A stretch of DNA of 64,000 bases from Zanthoxylum bungeanum (lineage: Eukaryota > Streptophyta > Magnoliopsida > Sapindales > Rutaceae). The stretch is from contig SKCR01033660.1 of assembly GCA_019454045.1 (NCBI GenBank), positions 186,001 to 250,000 on the forward strand, given 5' to 3'. The position numbers and the translations under genes are program-made. How positions within the stretch are numbered: the stretch's first letter is position 1; every line of letters starts with the position of its first letter. The notes beneath the pieces were generated by a model. It saw only the letters and a list, made by a program, of their open reading frames with translations, did not search any database and was not told the origin of the DNA. Positions 32,661 through 44,812 of this stretch are shown one piece after another.

Positions 32661-34045
32661 AAATGGTATCAGATCGAGTCTGATTTTATACTTATGATAT
32701 AATTAGCCCTTTAAATTTGATATTTAATCTAATATTTAATTTTTACATACATGTATTTATTTAATTTGATTAAATAAAGTGAAATACATCTTTTAGGAAA
32801 ATCCCTGTTAAATAAGGTTTTATAAAGTGACTGGTATTATGAATACTTGTTTCTTCATCCGCTTTGTCAATACGAATGTAAATGTGTTCATGATGCTATG
32901 GATGTAACGTGTCAAAGCTGTGCAGTTATGGTTGAAGGTAGTTCATTTGCGTCGGTAGAACTTATATGATAAGAGACAAATTCAAGTGAAAGTGGAAATT
33001 CTGATCGTGCCAAAGCTGTCAGGACTACATCGGTAGTTTGAGTTTGTCATTGACAAGTGAACCCTTGATACGCCTCCTGTGAACGTGCCAAAGCTGTCAC
33101 AACGATAAACAGTCAGGACAAAATCATGAGTCACAACGAGTGTGATTGACAATGAGTTGTCTACCCGTGAATATACCTAGGCGAGAACGTGCCAAAGCTG
33201 TGAGTCGAAGTATATTTATGGGGTCCACTTCCCATTATGGAATTCAATTAGTTATTGAATTCTCATTTTCCGTTGGAGATTACGGTATTACGTAAAGTAG
33301 TGGGAGGCACTGCTAGGTTAAAAATTCATAACTAATGCAGTGTGTAATATTATGAAAATTGTCGCTTATGTTTATTCCTTATTCTATTATTTAGATTGAA
33401 TTAAACGTTTATCAATTGCATGCATATTTTATATGTTTTATGACTTCAATTATGGTTGCAGATTTATAGAACATGTTCTATATTAGAATAGACTATGATA
33501 TAATCATTCTAGACATAATAGTTTATTAGGCAGTAAAGATTGACATAAATTAGTTCATGTCTCGAGATTTTTCACCGACATTAAGAAAACCCCATTAGGT
33601 ATTTGTTTATCTGATAATGATATTTCTTGACTTTAGTGACATTTAGAGATCACGTGTCAGACACTATTTACTTTTCAATTATTTTCAAATGTTGTAAATA
33701 GTTGAAAGCAAATAATAAAGCTAAAGAAAGAAGATGTGTATAGTTGTGTATAGAAAATATTGATTTTCACAATATGACAACTGTAGATATTGGATATAAG
33801 ATCTCCCATCTAGTTATTTAAAATATTGTTGAATGATTATTTCGATATTTGATATCAGAACTTGCGACTATTGGATAGTTACTTGTTCTCTGTAGACAGT
33901 TGTTACAAATTTTAAAATGACTAGTAAAGTCATTGACGAATAGATAAACATTAAGAAAAATATTCGGTTAAGTAAATAACTTAGAATATTATTTTATGAG
34001 ATTTTATCACTTAAGCGTTAGATGCTTATACCATATGTTAAATAT
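32661..34045 (+). other. Element A internal region, part 1
   Basis: No open frame of note. Contains four copies of CGTGCCAAAGCTGT-like sequence (32907, 33006, 33083, 33187) about 75-105 bp apart. Element A is best described as a large non-coding LTR derivative (LARD-like), although the end of its internal region resembles copia elements (GCACTAGAGCAAGTGGGAGA before the 3' LTR). Confidence 0.55.
32664..32675 (+). other. Primer binding site of element A
   Basis: TGGTATCAGATC three bases after the LTR end resembles the complement of the initiator-Met tRNA 3' end. It fixes the element's orientation as plus. Confidence 0.75.
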
Positions 34046-35425
34046 TGCGAAATTTAAAGTATAACAGTTTAAGACTAAGTTTTGATATGCTCGCAAGTGT
34101 ACGAATCGAATATTAGTATAGCAATATGCAAACACAGATGTCGAACCCACAGAGACTAGTTAATTCAAAATCTCTAACTCCACCACAAATGCAATTTAAA
34201 TAAACCAAGAAAAATTAAAATACTAAATAAAAACTAAAAATATAGCAAACAAAGAAAATACTAACGCAATAATAAGTTTGAAATCAATGAGAATAAAAAT
34301 ACTAGGGTTTATGATTTCACCATAGTTAAATCCTCTTAACAAGTTCTAGTCAATTTATTCTAATTTATTTTCCATTGTCGATGATCAACTCCCCTAAAGT
34401 ATTCAATGGTCATGGTATCTGGTAATACTAAAATTATTCAATCATGCAAATTCCCTATGGTATCTAGGTGAATTATCAACATATCAAATACATTAAGCTC
34501 TATGGAAGTTATTGGGTGAAATCACACAAATCATAATATATATGGTATCTATGAATATGGATTTATTATGTTGATGGTGAGAATCTATATTCTAATTGGA
34601 CATGGTATCTACCACAATTAGCATCAAGTTAATTTTAACATAATGGTGATCAAACATTATAATTAAATCATCAATTAAGCACAACTCATCAACACTCAAC
34701 AATAATGAAGAACAATCATAAAATTCATATAACTAGAAATTAATTAAGAGTTCATAACTAGACTACATCACAACCCTAGTTGAAAATAATTAGTTCCTCA
34801 TGAAAATAAGAAAACTAATACATATAATTGGGAACATGGAAAAGAGAGAGAATGAAATAAAAACCCAAATTATTAAGCAAAATCTCTTGGAAGCTTTGTT
34901 CGCACTCTGCTCCAAGGTCACGGCAAACTTTGTCTTCTCCTCAAATATTCTCCTCTTCTATTCTCTACGCATGGAGAGCTCTCGGCTCTGCTATGTTTTT
35001 GTTATTGTTTGTGCAGCCGCCCTATCCTATTCACGTGCATGGCCTTTGTTTTTATAATAAATAAAGTTTGAAACTTAATATGTTTTGTACATGGGCCCAT
35101 GCGCTATTCTTGTTTTAGTCAAAGTTGTGCGGCTGCTTTCTTCTTTTCTTCTTTCATTACTTCACTTTCTCTTTTCAAACTGGCCCCACCTTACTTTCAT
35201 CTTTTTCTTGTTTTGGTCAAAGTCTTCTTTGCTTTCTTTTGTTTCTTCATATCACGTGGACTTCTCTTTTAATTCCTACATTATTAATAAATACTTAAAT
35301 AATAAATATTTTCTAAATTAATATAATAATAAAAATTATATAATAAAATATAAAATATATAACTAAATACTGAATAATAAACTCGAATAAGTGGTGTTTC
35401 AAATTATATTTTTATGTACTTATGA
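34046..35425 (-). repeat. 3' LTR of Athila-like element
   Basis: 1380-bp LTR, clearly similar but not identical to 39391-40785, with substitutions, a 30-bp difference near 34160 and small indels. A short open frame at 34800-35057 recurs at 40160-40417 only because both lie in LTRs. Confidence 0.9.
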
Positions 35426-36790
35426 TAACCTCCAACCAGCTTATTGCTAGTCCCTAACAATTCAAGCGCAAAAATAAAATAAAATAAAAACTAAATAAAT
35501 AAATAAAACTATCTAAGTCATTTTCGTAGGGATCACGATTGCATTTAGCGTATGCAACAAGCCTTTAAACCCCTAGGTGTCCCTAGTGGACGAATTATAG
35601 TCTCGTGAGGGCTTACAGCGACGACACCCACAAACGTCTTTCAAAACACACAATCATGCAAAAATAAAATAACAAAAAAAACTAGTCCCAATAGTTACAC
35701 ATATTATTGTCCTCAAAGAATGCCTAGTAATGGAACCAGAGAACCTTCAAAGTACTCAATGTAACTCAAATCTAAATCTTTGAATAAATCATCTAAGCAA
35801 GACTCACAGTGTGTGTGTGTGTCAAAGTTCATTCACAACTTTATTCCTAGGTAAGCCAACTTAATGATTTCGTTTAAAAATTGAGATCGATGGGTCAAAC
35901 CAACCTAGATATCTCAATTAAAATTTGTAATTGCTTTTATGTGCTCAATATGGTATGATTTCTCTTTTTCTTATCTCGTCTTGTCTCTTTTTGCTATTCT
36001 TTTTTGAATTTTTTTTTTACTTTTTATTCTTTCTTTTTTTATTCTTCTTTTTTTTCCAACACACCTACGCTTTAAGGTAGCATTTCTCATCATGGTGGTC
36101 CTAATACTCGCCCATGGGTAGCTTCACGCTTATCGGTTATAAGTGGTTTGTATTCTTTCTTCAGAGACTTTGCTTTTTATTTTCAACCTTACCACACGTC
36201 ATAACACAAGCAAATCAGGATAGACATCTAAGAAAACGGTCATTCATCGACATGCAACTTCTTCAACTAGTCACCTTGCTAACTACTCAGGCTTTCACTA
36301 CTAAGAACCTATAATTAAGTGCTTACGAGTCTAACATAGATAAACTACTCAAAACATCAGATAAAAGTATACTAAATGACTTATCGTTTCTAAAATTCCA
36401 CCATAGAACAAACAATATCATCATAGGACTTATGATTTACTATCAAGGACTAAAAACAAACAAAATAATTTTTTAATGCATTTATGACAGGTATTATCAT
36501 GCGCATGCATACACACCCCACACTTAAAACTTGCACTGTCCTAAATGTAAGATAAATATAAAGAGAAATGATTAAGGAACAACACTATCAGGCGCGGAGT
36601 TGATAAGGTTCCTGCTGGTGAGACTTTAGTTGTGTGGTTGTGCAGGTTGTGCCAACTCCTGCATAAACACTCATGCAAACAGAAAAATAAACATGCAGTT
36701 AGCACACAATAAAATAAAATAAATGCAAATGCAAGGGTTGTCTCCCCCGCTAGCGATAAGTTTAACGTCTTTAGCCAGACGTAACCAATT
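35426..36790 (-). other. Non-coding internal part of Athila-like element
   Basis: Region between the protease and the 3' LTR. It includes a (GT)n run near 35809-35822 and T-rich tracts near 35980-36055. No env-like or pol frame was found. Confidence 0.55.
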
Positions 36791-37096
36791 AAGTTGTCAT
36801 TGTGGTTTCCAAGTTGGAAAATGATGAAGGCATGAATTTTTGTCTAGCTGCAGCATTTTATCCATTGATCTCCCAAGGTCTGATGGCTGAAAGTCTTGAC
36901 TGCACATATTAAAAAGTTGATTCAACCCTCGTTTTAACTTCCCAGATATCATTTTTAATTTAGCATAAATTTTCCTTCTCATCATTTTACAGTTCCTCGG
37001 GGGCAATTTCAGTTATGGAGGGTTTGATTTATATTGTGAAGAAACTGTGTTTCGGCAGGACTGCGCTTTATTTAACAATTCAACTCGGGAGCAAGT

Positions 37097-37618
37097 CTAT
37101 GACTCTTGTGGTAGTTTGGTAGCCTCAGAAACCTTAAATACCACTTCTTCATTTTGCACCCTCAGAGTGAGCAACCCCTGTTGAACATCTATTAAGGTTC
37201 TCCCAGTAGCAAGAAATGGCCGACCCAAAATGATAGGTTTCTCTCTATTTTCTTCCATATCTAAAATCATGAAATCCGCAAGGATGACCAGTTTCCCCAC
37301 TTTCTCCAAAACATCTTCAATAATTCCACTTAGGTATTTCACCGAATGATCTGCAAGTTGCAATAAGACTAACATAGATTGCACCTCTCATAAACCAAGC
37401 TGTCGATACACAGAAAATGGCATTAAATTAATACCGGCACCTAAATCGCAAAGTGCTTTACTAAAATAAGAATTTCCAATATTGCAAGGTATAGTGAAAC
37501 TCTCTAGATCTTTTATCTTAGGTAGTATCTTATTTTGAAGTACTGCACTGCATTCTTCTGATAGCATCACATTTTCATGATTAGCAAACTTCCTCTTATT
37601 GGTGCAGATATCCTTCAA
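37097..37618 (-). pseudogene. Athila-like aspartic protease region
   Basis: The minus strand encodes IPCNIGNSYFSKALCDLGAG followed by INLMPFSVYRQLGL, the DLGA(S/G)INLMP active-site box of Athila-type proteases. Next comes VGKLVILADFMILDMEENRE with PIILGRPFLATGRTLIDVQQ. A stop or shift near 37386 splits it. The product would process Gag(-Pol), but no RT follows. Confidence 0.82.
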
Positions 37619-37772
37619 AAAATTTACATAATTCGGTATCTATTTACCTGCATCAAGAAGAGGAATGTTAATGTTAACCTTACTAAATAATTCAATAAAA
37701 TCAGAAAATTGCTTATCCTGTTTGGCCTTTTTGAAGCGCTATGGAAATAGATAGGTGGCACATGACGGTTAA

Positions 37773-39224
37773 TTATTTCCATTTTTTCTGAGATTTTGCA
37801 ACATCAATAGTTGATTCAGCATCATCCACTTTATCGACGTCCTTAGACCTTCTTGCCTCCTCTTCTGTTTCTACATCTCTACCATTCTTGAGTGTGATTG
37901 CTTTAGCTTGTTCTTGATCTCTTGGGTTTACTTCAGGTTGACTCGGTAAATTTCCATTTTCTCGTTCTGTCATTGCCTTAGCCAGATGCCCCATTTGGAT
38001 CTCTAAATTCCTGATCGCTGCTTGCTGATTTTGAAAATTTGCTTGGGTAGCTTGGGTTAACTCAGCAATCAAGTCTTCTGCATATTTCTTTTCCTGAAAC
38101 TGCTACTTAGGCATGGGATTCTGGACATTCTGGGTGTTACCCCATGAAAAATTTAGATGTTGGCGTCATCCTAGATTATAAGTGTTTGAGTAAGGGTTGT
38201 TCTTTTGCCTGTTGTAGTCATTGATTTGATTTATCTGCTCAGTTGGCAATCCGCTTACTTGATATTCTGCATTATAGTATACACCTGCACAAATTTCATA
38301 CATTCTATTAGAGGGTTTCGCAGCATTAACAGATAGGAAAGTTTTTAAACATGTTTTCAAGAGAATAAATTTTAGTATTGATAGAGTTTGCTGCATCTAT
38401 CTTATGAAGTCCAATCCTTATTTGTCCTCATCGGTCGCTTTCCCATTGATCGGCACTACTTGCCATAGCATTGATTATTTCGAGAGCTTCTGATGGTCTT
38501 TTCTCCATTATTGCCCCCCCACTTGCTGCATCAAGCATAGTCTTACTTGCTGTGAGAAGACCTTGATAGAAAGTCTGTAATTGTAGCCAAATTGATATCT
38601 CATGGTGTGGGCATTTCATTAATAAATCTCTAAATCGTTCCCATGCTTAAGAAAATAACTCTCCATCCCTTTGTGTGAAAGTCATAATGCCATTCCTAAG
38701 TCTGGCTGTCCTGGCTGGAGGAAAGAACTTTTGAAGAAATTTATTTGCCAACTCAACCCATGTAGTGATGGATCCAACTGGTAAGGAAATAAGCCAAGTC
38801 TTGGCTTTGTCTTTCAAAGAAAATGAAAAAAGCCTCAATCGGATGGCATCTGGAGATACTCCGTCAATCTTAAAAATGTCACAGATTTTCAGAAAACTAT
38901 GAATATGTAATTTTGGGTATTTATGTGATAATCCATGAAAAGATGAGACCATCTGAATATAAGCAGGCTTTAGCTCGAAGTGACGAGCTTCCACTGTAGG
39001 TCGCACAATACATGAAGGTGTGATGTCGACAGTAGGAACTGCATAATCCTTCAATGCTTTTTCAGGTTCAGGTTCAAGTTCACGTCCAACAGGGACTTGT
39101 GCCAAATCCATTGCTTTAGAAAATGTTTCTTGCCTTTGTGATGTTTTTTTAACTGTCGAATAGTTCTCTCGATCTCTGGATCGTAGGGTACAATTTCAAG
39201 ATTCTGAGAACGGCGTCTGTGCAT
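37773..39224 (-). pseudogene. Athila-like gag
   Basis: MHRRRSQNLEIVPYDPEIER begins at 39224. After a shift near 39110 comes FHGLSHKYPKLHIHSFLKIC, then DAIRLRLFSFSLKDKAKTWL and ELANKFLQKFFPPARTARLR, the conserved Retrotrans_gag block of Athila-like elements. C-terminal parts include QTFYQGLLTASKTMLDAASG and a later Q-rich segment NFQNQQAAIRNLEIQMGHLA. At least three frame interruptions. Confidence 0.85.
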
Positions 39225-39366
39225 GCACGTAGCAAGAGTACCTAGAAATAATTGAATAGAACAAGTAAAATAAAACAAAGATAATAATAATAATTGTAAT
39301 AATTAACAAAATAATTAAAGCGAGCTAAAAGATTTAATCAAATAAAATAAAGAATTAAACTAGTCG

Positions 39367-39386
39367 CCGGCAACGGCGCCAAAAAC
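39367..39386 (-). other. Primer binding site of Athila-like element
   Basis: TTTTTGGCGCCGTTGCCGG on the minus strand close to the 5' LTR end, complementary to the 3' end expected for a plant tRNA-Asp. Confidence 0.75.
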
Positions 39387-39390
39387 TTGT

Positions 39391-40785
39391 TGCGAAATTT
39401 AAAGTATAAAAGTTTATGCCTAAGTTTTGATAGGCGCAAGTGTACGAATCGAATAGTAGTATAACAATATGCAAGCACGGATGTCAAACCCACATAGACT
39501 AGTTAATTCTATAATTCTTATTTAAGCCAAATCTCTAAATCCACCACAAATGCAATTTAAATAAACCAAGAAAAATTAAAATACAAAATAAAAACTAAAA
39601 ATAAAGCAAACAGAGAAAATACTAACGCAATAATAAGTTTGAAATCAATGAGAATAAAAATACTAGGGTTTATGATTTCACCATAGTTAATCCCTCTTAA
39701 CAAGTTCTAGTCAATTTATTCTAATTTATTTTCCATTGTTGATGATCAACTCCCCTAAAGTATTCAGTGGTCATGGTATCTGGTAATACTAAAATTATTC
39801 AATCATGCAAATTCCCTATGGTATCTAGGTGAATTATCAACATATCAAATACATTAAGCTATATGGAAGTTGTTGGGTGAAATCACACAAATCCTAATCT
39901 ATATGGTATCTATGATTAGGAATTTATGGCGTTGATGGTGATAAGCTATATTCTAATTGGATATGGTATCTACCACAATTATCATCAAGTTAATTTTAAC
40001 ATAATGGTGATCAAACATTATATTTAAATCATCAATTAAGCACAACTCATCAACATTCAACAATAATGAAGAACAATCATAAAATTCATATAACTAGAAA
40101 TTAATTAAGAGTTCATAACTAGGCTACATCACAACCCTAGTGAAAATAATTAGTTCCTCATGAAAATAAGAAAACTAATATATATAATTGGGAACATTGA
40201 AAATATAGAGAATAAAATAAAAATCCAAATTATTAAGCAAAATCTCTTGGAAGCTTTGTTCGCACTCTGCTCCAAGGTCACGACAACCTCTGTCTTCTCC
40301 TCAAATATTCTCTTATTCTCTTCTTTATGCATGGAGAGCTCTCGGCTCTGCTCTGCTTTTGTTATTGTTTGTGCAGCCACCCTCTCATATTCACATGCAT
40401 GGCCTTTGTTTTTATAATAAACAAAGTTTGAAACCTAATATGTTTTGTACATGGGCCCACGCACTATTCTTGTTTTAGTCAAAGTTGTGCGGCTGCTTTC
40501 TTCTTGTCTTCTTTCATTACTTCATTTTCTCTTTTCAAACTGGCCCCACCTTGCTTTCCTCTTTTTCTTGTTTTGGTCAAAGTCTTTTTTGCTTTCTTTT
40601 GTTTCTTCATCTCAAATGGACTTCCCTTTTAATTCCTACAATATTAATAAATACTTAAATAATAAATATTTTCTAAATTAATATAATAATAAAAATTATA
40701 TAATAAAATATAAAATATATAACTAAATACTGAATAATAAACTCGAATAAGTGATGTTTCAAAGTACATTTTCATGCACTTATCA
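39391..40785 (-). repeat. 5' LTR of Athila-like element
   Basis: 1395-bp partner of 34046-35425. It keeps the canonical terminus (TGATAAGTGC on the minus strand). Confidence 0.9.
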
Positions 40786-41765
40786 TTAAAAGATGGTCTG
40801 ATACTAGATCACACCACATATCCTTATCCATTTAATGAATATTGTATTCGGGAAGGTGATTAAATCTCATTTAACCAATGATTATCATTGGACCAAAAAA
40901 TTTATTAAACTGATACATTGGATGTATGTAATTTAATGAGTTGTAAATTGCTTAAGGTAGTTTTCTTTACTTCGTAACTTAGTCAATGAATCTTCGTGAC
41001 TTAGTTACGTGTTTCTGATGAAACGCGGATAGAATATTTTGACTGGTTCAAAGATATTCGATCTGAAGTTTTGAAAACTGTATCTTTAAAATTCACTGTG
41101 AGTCTTTGAATTGTTCAAAGATATTTGATATGATCAAACATATGAATTTAAGGCAATTAGTTCTGAGGTTATTGAATGAATATGATTATTACTCAATATA
41201 ATTCTTATACGATTCCATCTTGATGAAATTGGTAAGTGGGAATAATCGAATCTTATATATGATTTGATTCGTTTGATATTGAGTAATACCGAATTAGTTT
41301 CAATATTCTTGGGGATATGCTCCAGTAACACTAATTCATCTATTTAATTAAGGTTCCATTAGTTTCTACAGTTACGTATATGATATGTACAAGTAGAAAA
41401 TTTGAATCTTGAAATGTTTGAGATTTGAATCTTTCTTTGTATAATGGTTATATAATCGATATTACTTGCGCCTTTAAGGTACGAGTATAAGTTTATCATT
41501 TATTCTATTTAATTGAATATTGTATTCTATTTGATAAAATATCATTTCTACGATCTCGAGTAATGAAGTTCTTTTATTACTTGGAGTGTAACATCAGATG
41601 TTAACCATTGTAGAAAAGAATTGACTTATTGAAGTCAAATGTGAGAGTGATCAACTATAAATGAAACAACATAATTAATAAGATGAAGATACCCTTTAAT
41701 TACTTTCATATAAGTGCAATAGGATTTCAGAATCATTTGCAAAGTATTTGATACTTAATGGTTCT
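40786..41765 (+). other. Element A internal region, part 2
   Basis: AT-rich, non-coding sequence between the two nested gypsy-type elements. The last five bases (GTTCT) are the left target duplication of the Ogre-like element. Confidence 0.55.
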
Positions 41766-41894
41766 TGTAGGCACTGCATTTTTACACATAAAACCCGATG
41801 AGGAGTCTTATTTGGAGACAACTACCTTTTGAGTCACGGAAGCCGCGGGAAACGGATATCGGAAGGGGAAATTCAGGATAAACAAGCTCACTGT

Positions 41895-41980
41895 CTTCGT
41901 TGGTGCTGCGTTCGTTACTTCGTTCGAACGGGAAACAGATTGCGGGCGTTCGTGTAGCGTTCGAGGGAGCGTTCGAACGG
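41895..41980 (-). repeat. CGTTCGAACG array, inverted, Ogre-like U3
   Basis: GCGTTCGTGTAGCGTTCGAG and GAGCGTTCGAACGG here are the reverse complement of the unit found downstream at 43860-44128. Repeated at 49053-49139 in the other LTR. Confidence 0.85.
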
Positions 41981-42418
41981 TGTCGGTAATTCTGGTTTTG
42001 CTGCTAGCCTCACACCCAGCCCATTTAGCTCCCCAAAGCCCATAAAACACATCCCAAATTAAATAATAAATATTAAATTAAATATTAAACATTAAAATCA
42101 AAACATTTAAATCATTTACCAATTAAAATAAACAATTACCAACTTAAACTAAAATCATGCCTAAATTAAACAAATCACATACTAAATTAAAATCAATCAT
42201 AACCAATTAAAGCCAATCATATATTTGACTTCCTAATCTAATAAGATACTTACCAATATAAAATATTTGTATTCCTAAACCAACACAAATTAAATATTAC
42301 AACTTCCTAAAGTAAAATATTTTGCCCCCCCCTCAATCCTTTGATTTCCTTGTTTAAAACTAAATCATATCCTAATTTAATGCACAAATCCCTTCCCTTG
42401 TCAACCCTAACCCTTCTC

Positions 42419-42426
42419 TATATAAA
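42419..42426 (+). promoter_or_regulatory. TATA box of Ogre-like LTR
   Basis: TATATAAA in CTTCTCTATATAAACAACCC, about 650 bp into the LTR. The downstream C/A-rich leader (ACACAACACAATTCACACCC) suits a transcription start about 35 bp on. The same box is at 49576-49583. Confidence 0.7.
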
Positions 42427-43164
42427 CAACCCCTAACCAAGGCCATTCGTCTCCTTCACACAACACAATTCACACCCAAGCTCTCTCGAAATCTCTCTAG
42501 ACTCTCTCTACACACCCAAAACAGACAAAAAAAAAGAAAAACACTTCATACACACACGAAAAGAGAACAAAAGAACCTCAACCATCTCCTCCATAGCCGA
42601 ATCTACCACAAGTAACCACCCTCACATCACCGAAACTACAAGCACCAAAACAATCCCTAATCACCACCGAAAATCAGCCCCTCTAAACCTCCATACATCA
42701 CCGAAAACCACACAAACACAGCAGCCCAAATCCTTAAAAAACAGCAACAAAAAAACTACATAGATAATCTTAAGAATAATCATATATAATTGCACTAAGT
42801 ACCCACACAACTTGGAATAGTTCTTTGAAAACATTGAAACAGGTAGCCCGTGCAGTGAGCAGCAAAACAGGAGCCGAATAGGAGCAGAACGGAGTTCGAA
42901 CAATAAGCAAAGCAGCGAAGCAGCGAGCTAGGACATTGAACCAGCGGACCAGAAAAGTTGCGGAGCTTTACCCCCTTTCCGATCTTCGTGGAACGTGAGT
43001 CCGAGAGACGGCTTAAAAGGTTAGACCTGAGGGTATCTTTCACACTTATTCTCATTTTATTTTCTGGTCATTTATTTTGATTGTATTTTCTGTATTTGTG
43101 ATATCCGTTGTGTGTATGATGTATGTTGTGGGTATTGGATGAATGAGAGATGTGTCAACTCTCG

Positions 43165-43258
43165 CGGTATATCGGATGGAAACCCGGACGTAAATTTCAT
43201 AGCCGATTCCGAATGGACGGTAATATGATCTGTACTCGGGCCACAACTCCACGTACCG
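43165..43258 (+). repeat. Shared ~90-bp module, copy 2
   Basis: CGGTATATCGGATGGAAACC to CAACTCCACGTACCGCT. Closest to the copy in the SIRE-like element (2957-3045), with about 90% matching by eye. Confidence 0.88.
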
Positions 43259-43859
43259 CTTGGGTATACGGCACCATCTTTCTTTTGTTGTATTGCTCTT
43301 GTTATTTAGTTTGCTTTACTTGAATTCAATATGTCGTTAGTTATGCATGATTCAACCAAGCGCATGGGCTTAGTGAGTTAGTCCAAATGTCCTCCATTTG
43401 TGAGACAAAGAGCCGAAAAGGCCACCTTCGTGACACTACTTCGCCGCGCCGGTTGATGTATGTTCGGTTGGACGCAAGATACTTTCAATCGAGCATACTT
43501 AGTTTGATATTATTATTTTTACTTTCGTATGTATAAGTCAATCGAGCGCATGGGCTTAGTAAGTGTGATGTGAGATCCCCTATGGGGAGGGGCTAAAAGC
43601 CCCCTTTTCCACGATGCTTTGCCGCGCCGGTTGATGTGTGTTCAGATTGGATGTGAGATGTGTTCAATCGGGCATACTTGGTTGATATGATTGGTTCTAG
43701 TCTTGTACGTGTGATGTGATGCGCATGGGCTTAGCATGTTGGTCTAAAGGTCCTCTCTTTGAGAGATCAAGAGCCCCAAAATGTCACCTTTACGACAGTG
43801 CTTCGCCGCGCCCCTTTATTTTCTGTTTATTGCATCCTATTTCATGCATCAGGTCCGTT

Positions 43860-44128
43860 TCCGTTCGAACGCGTTCACGAACGCAACTCGAACGCGCATA
43901 CATTTTGCCTTATCATGCATCAGGTCTCATTTCCGTTCGAACGCGTTTACGAACGCTACTCGAACGTGAGCATTCTGTTTCATTTCCGTTCGAACGCGTT
44001 TACGAACGCTACTCGAACGTGAGCATTCTGTTTCATTTCCGTTCGAACGCGTTTACGAACGCTACTCGAACGTGAGCATTCTGTTTCATTTCCGTTCGAA
44101 CGCGTTTACGAATGCTACACGAACGTGC
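43860..44128 (+). repeat. 53-bp tandem repeat with CGTTCGAACG
   Basis: Five units of TTTCCGTTCGAACGCGTTTA, CGAACGCTACTCGAACGTGA, GCATTCTG; the three middle units keep a 53-bp period. The last unit has CGAATGCTACACGAACGTGC. Repeated at 51018-51286. Confidence 0.92.
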
Positions 44129-44260
44129 ACACACTGAACTGAGTCTGTCTTATTATATCCATGCATAATTGCCTATTGATTGATCTTTCTTATGCAAATG
44201 TGTCAATGTATTACAATTCGTATGCTTATGTCATGATAATATTTGAGTATTATTTCTTGC

Positions 44261-44353
44261 GGTATATCGGATGGAAACCCAGACGTAAATTCCGTAGCCG
44301 ACTCCGAATGGACGGTAGTGCGGTCTGTACTTGGGCTACAATTCCACGTACCA
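44261..44353 (+). repeat. Shared ~90-bp module, copy 3
   Basis: Second module in the same LTR, differing from copy 2 mainly by transitions (for example CCCGGACG/CCCAGACG and CGGGCCAC/TGGGCTAC). Confidence 0.88.
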
Positions 44354-44812
44354 CTTGAAAAGTGCCCATATGTGTGCTTGTATGGTTACCATGTGTGCTT
44401 GTATGGTTAATATGTGTGCTTGTGTTTTTTTTTTTTCCTGAATGTGATATGCAAGTAAAGTTGTATGTTAGTTGCTATCTTGATATATGTTAAGCATGCA
44501 AATTTAAATGTAAGATATATGTGAAATGCGTACATGAGCTTTATTTTACACATGAGAATTTAGAAGCATGATACTATTGGAAATAAGTGTTACTTAAGCT
44601 TAGTTAAATTATTACATGAATCCTTTCATTACAAGTGACATAAGTAAGGGACCATTCCGAACCCAACGGTTTGAGGTCTTCCCTTGCGAGGGGTGAGTGC
44701 GGCCTTAAATCTTTGTCCCGGTTCACACCGGGTGGCGACTCCATGTTATGTAATCCTTCCCAACTAGGCCGCGAGCCTAGGAACGGCGTCGCCCCGAGTC
44801 CTGTTGTCTACA

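Larger units (their letters stand above)
34046..40785 (-). mobile_element. Athila-like gypsy retrotransposon, gag-protease only
   Basis: LTRs 34046-35425 and 39391-40785 begin TGCGAAATTTAAAG on the plus strand. They end CACTTATCA (right) or TACTTATGA (left, mutated). On the minus strand the primer site TTTTTGGCGCCGTTGCCGG (39367-39386) is the Asp-tRNA type common in Athila-like elements. The 4.0-kb internal region encodes Gag and an aspartic protease region; I find no RT, RNase H or integrase. It sits inside element A. The flanks (TTAAATAT left, TTAAAAGA right) give no clean duplication. Confidence 0.88.
41766..44812 (+). repeat. 5' LTR of Ogre-like element
   Basis: U3 carries an inverted-orientation TTCGAACG array (41895-41980) and a TATATAAA box at 42419-42426. 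Downstream of the TATA (R/U5 side) lie two copies of the ~90-bp shared module, CGCATGGGCTTAG-type repeats (43360, 43550, 43720) and a TTCGAACG array (43860-44128). Potential hairpins occur near the end (CCCGGTTCACACCGGG). Confidence 0.92.

Noticed and set aside
34800..35057. Open frame MKIRKLIHIIGNMEK... repeated at 40160-40417, looking like a conserved small protein
   Set aside because: Both copies lie at the same place in the two LTRs of the Athila-like element; similarity is due to the LTR duplication, not to coding.
43716..44075. Arginine-rich frames with repeated RSNAFTNATRT and FPFERVYERYSNVS (also 50873-51299)
   Set aside because: They are translations of the 53-bp CGTTCGAACG tandem repeat in several frames at once; no start context or conservation supports a protein.
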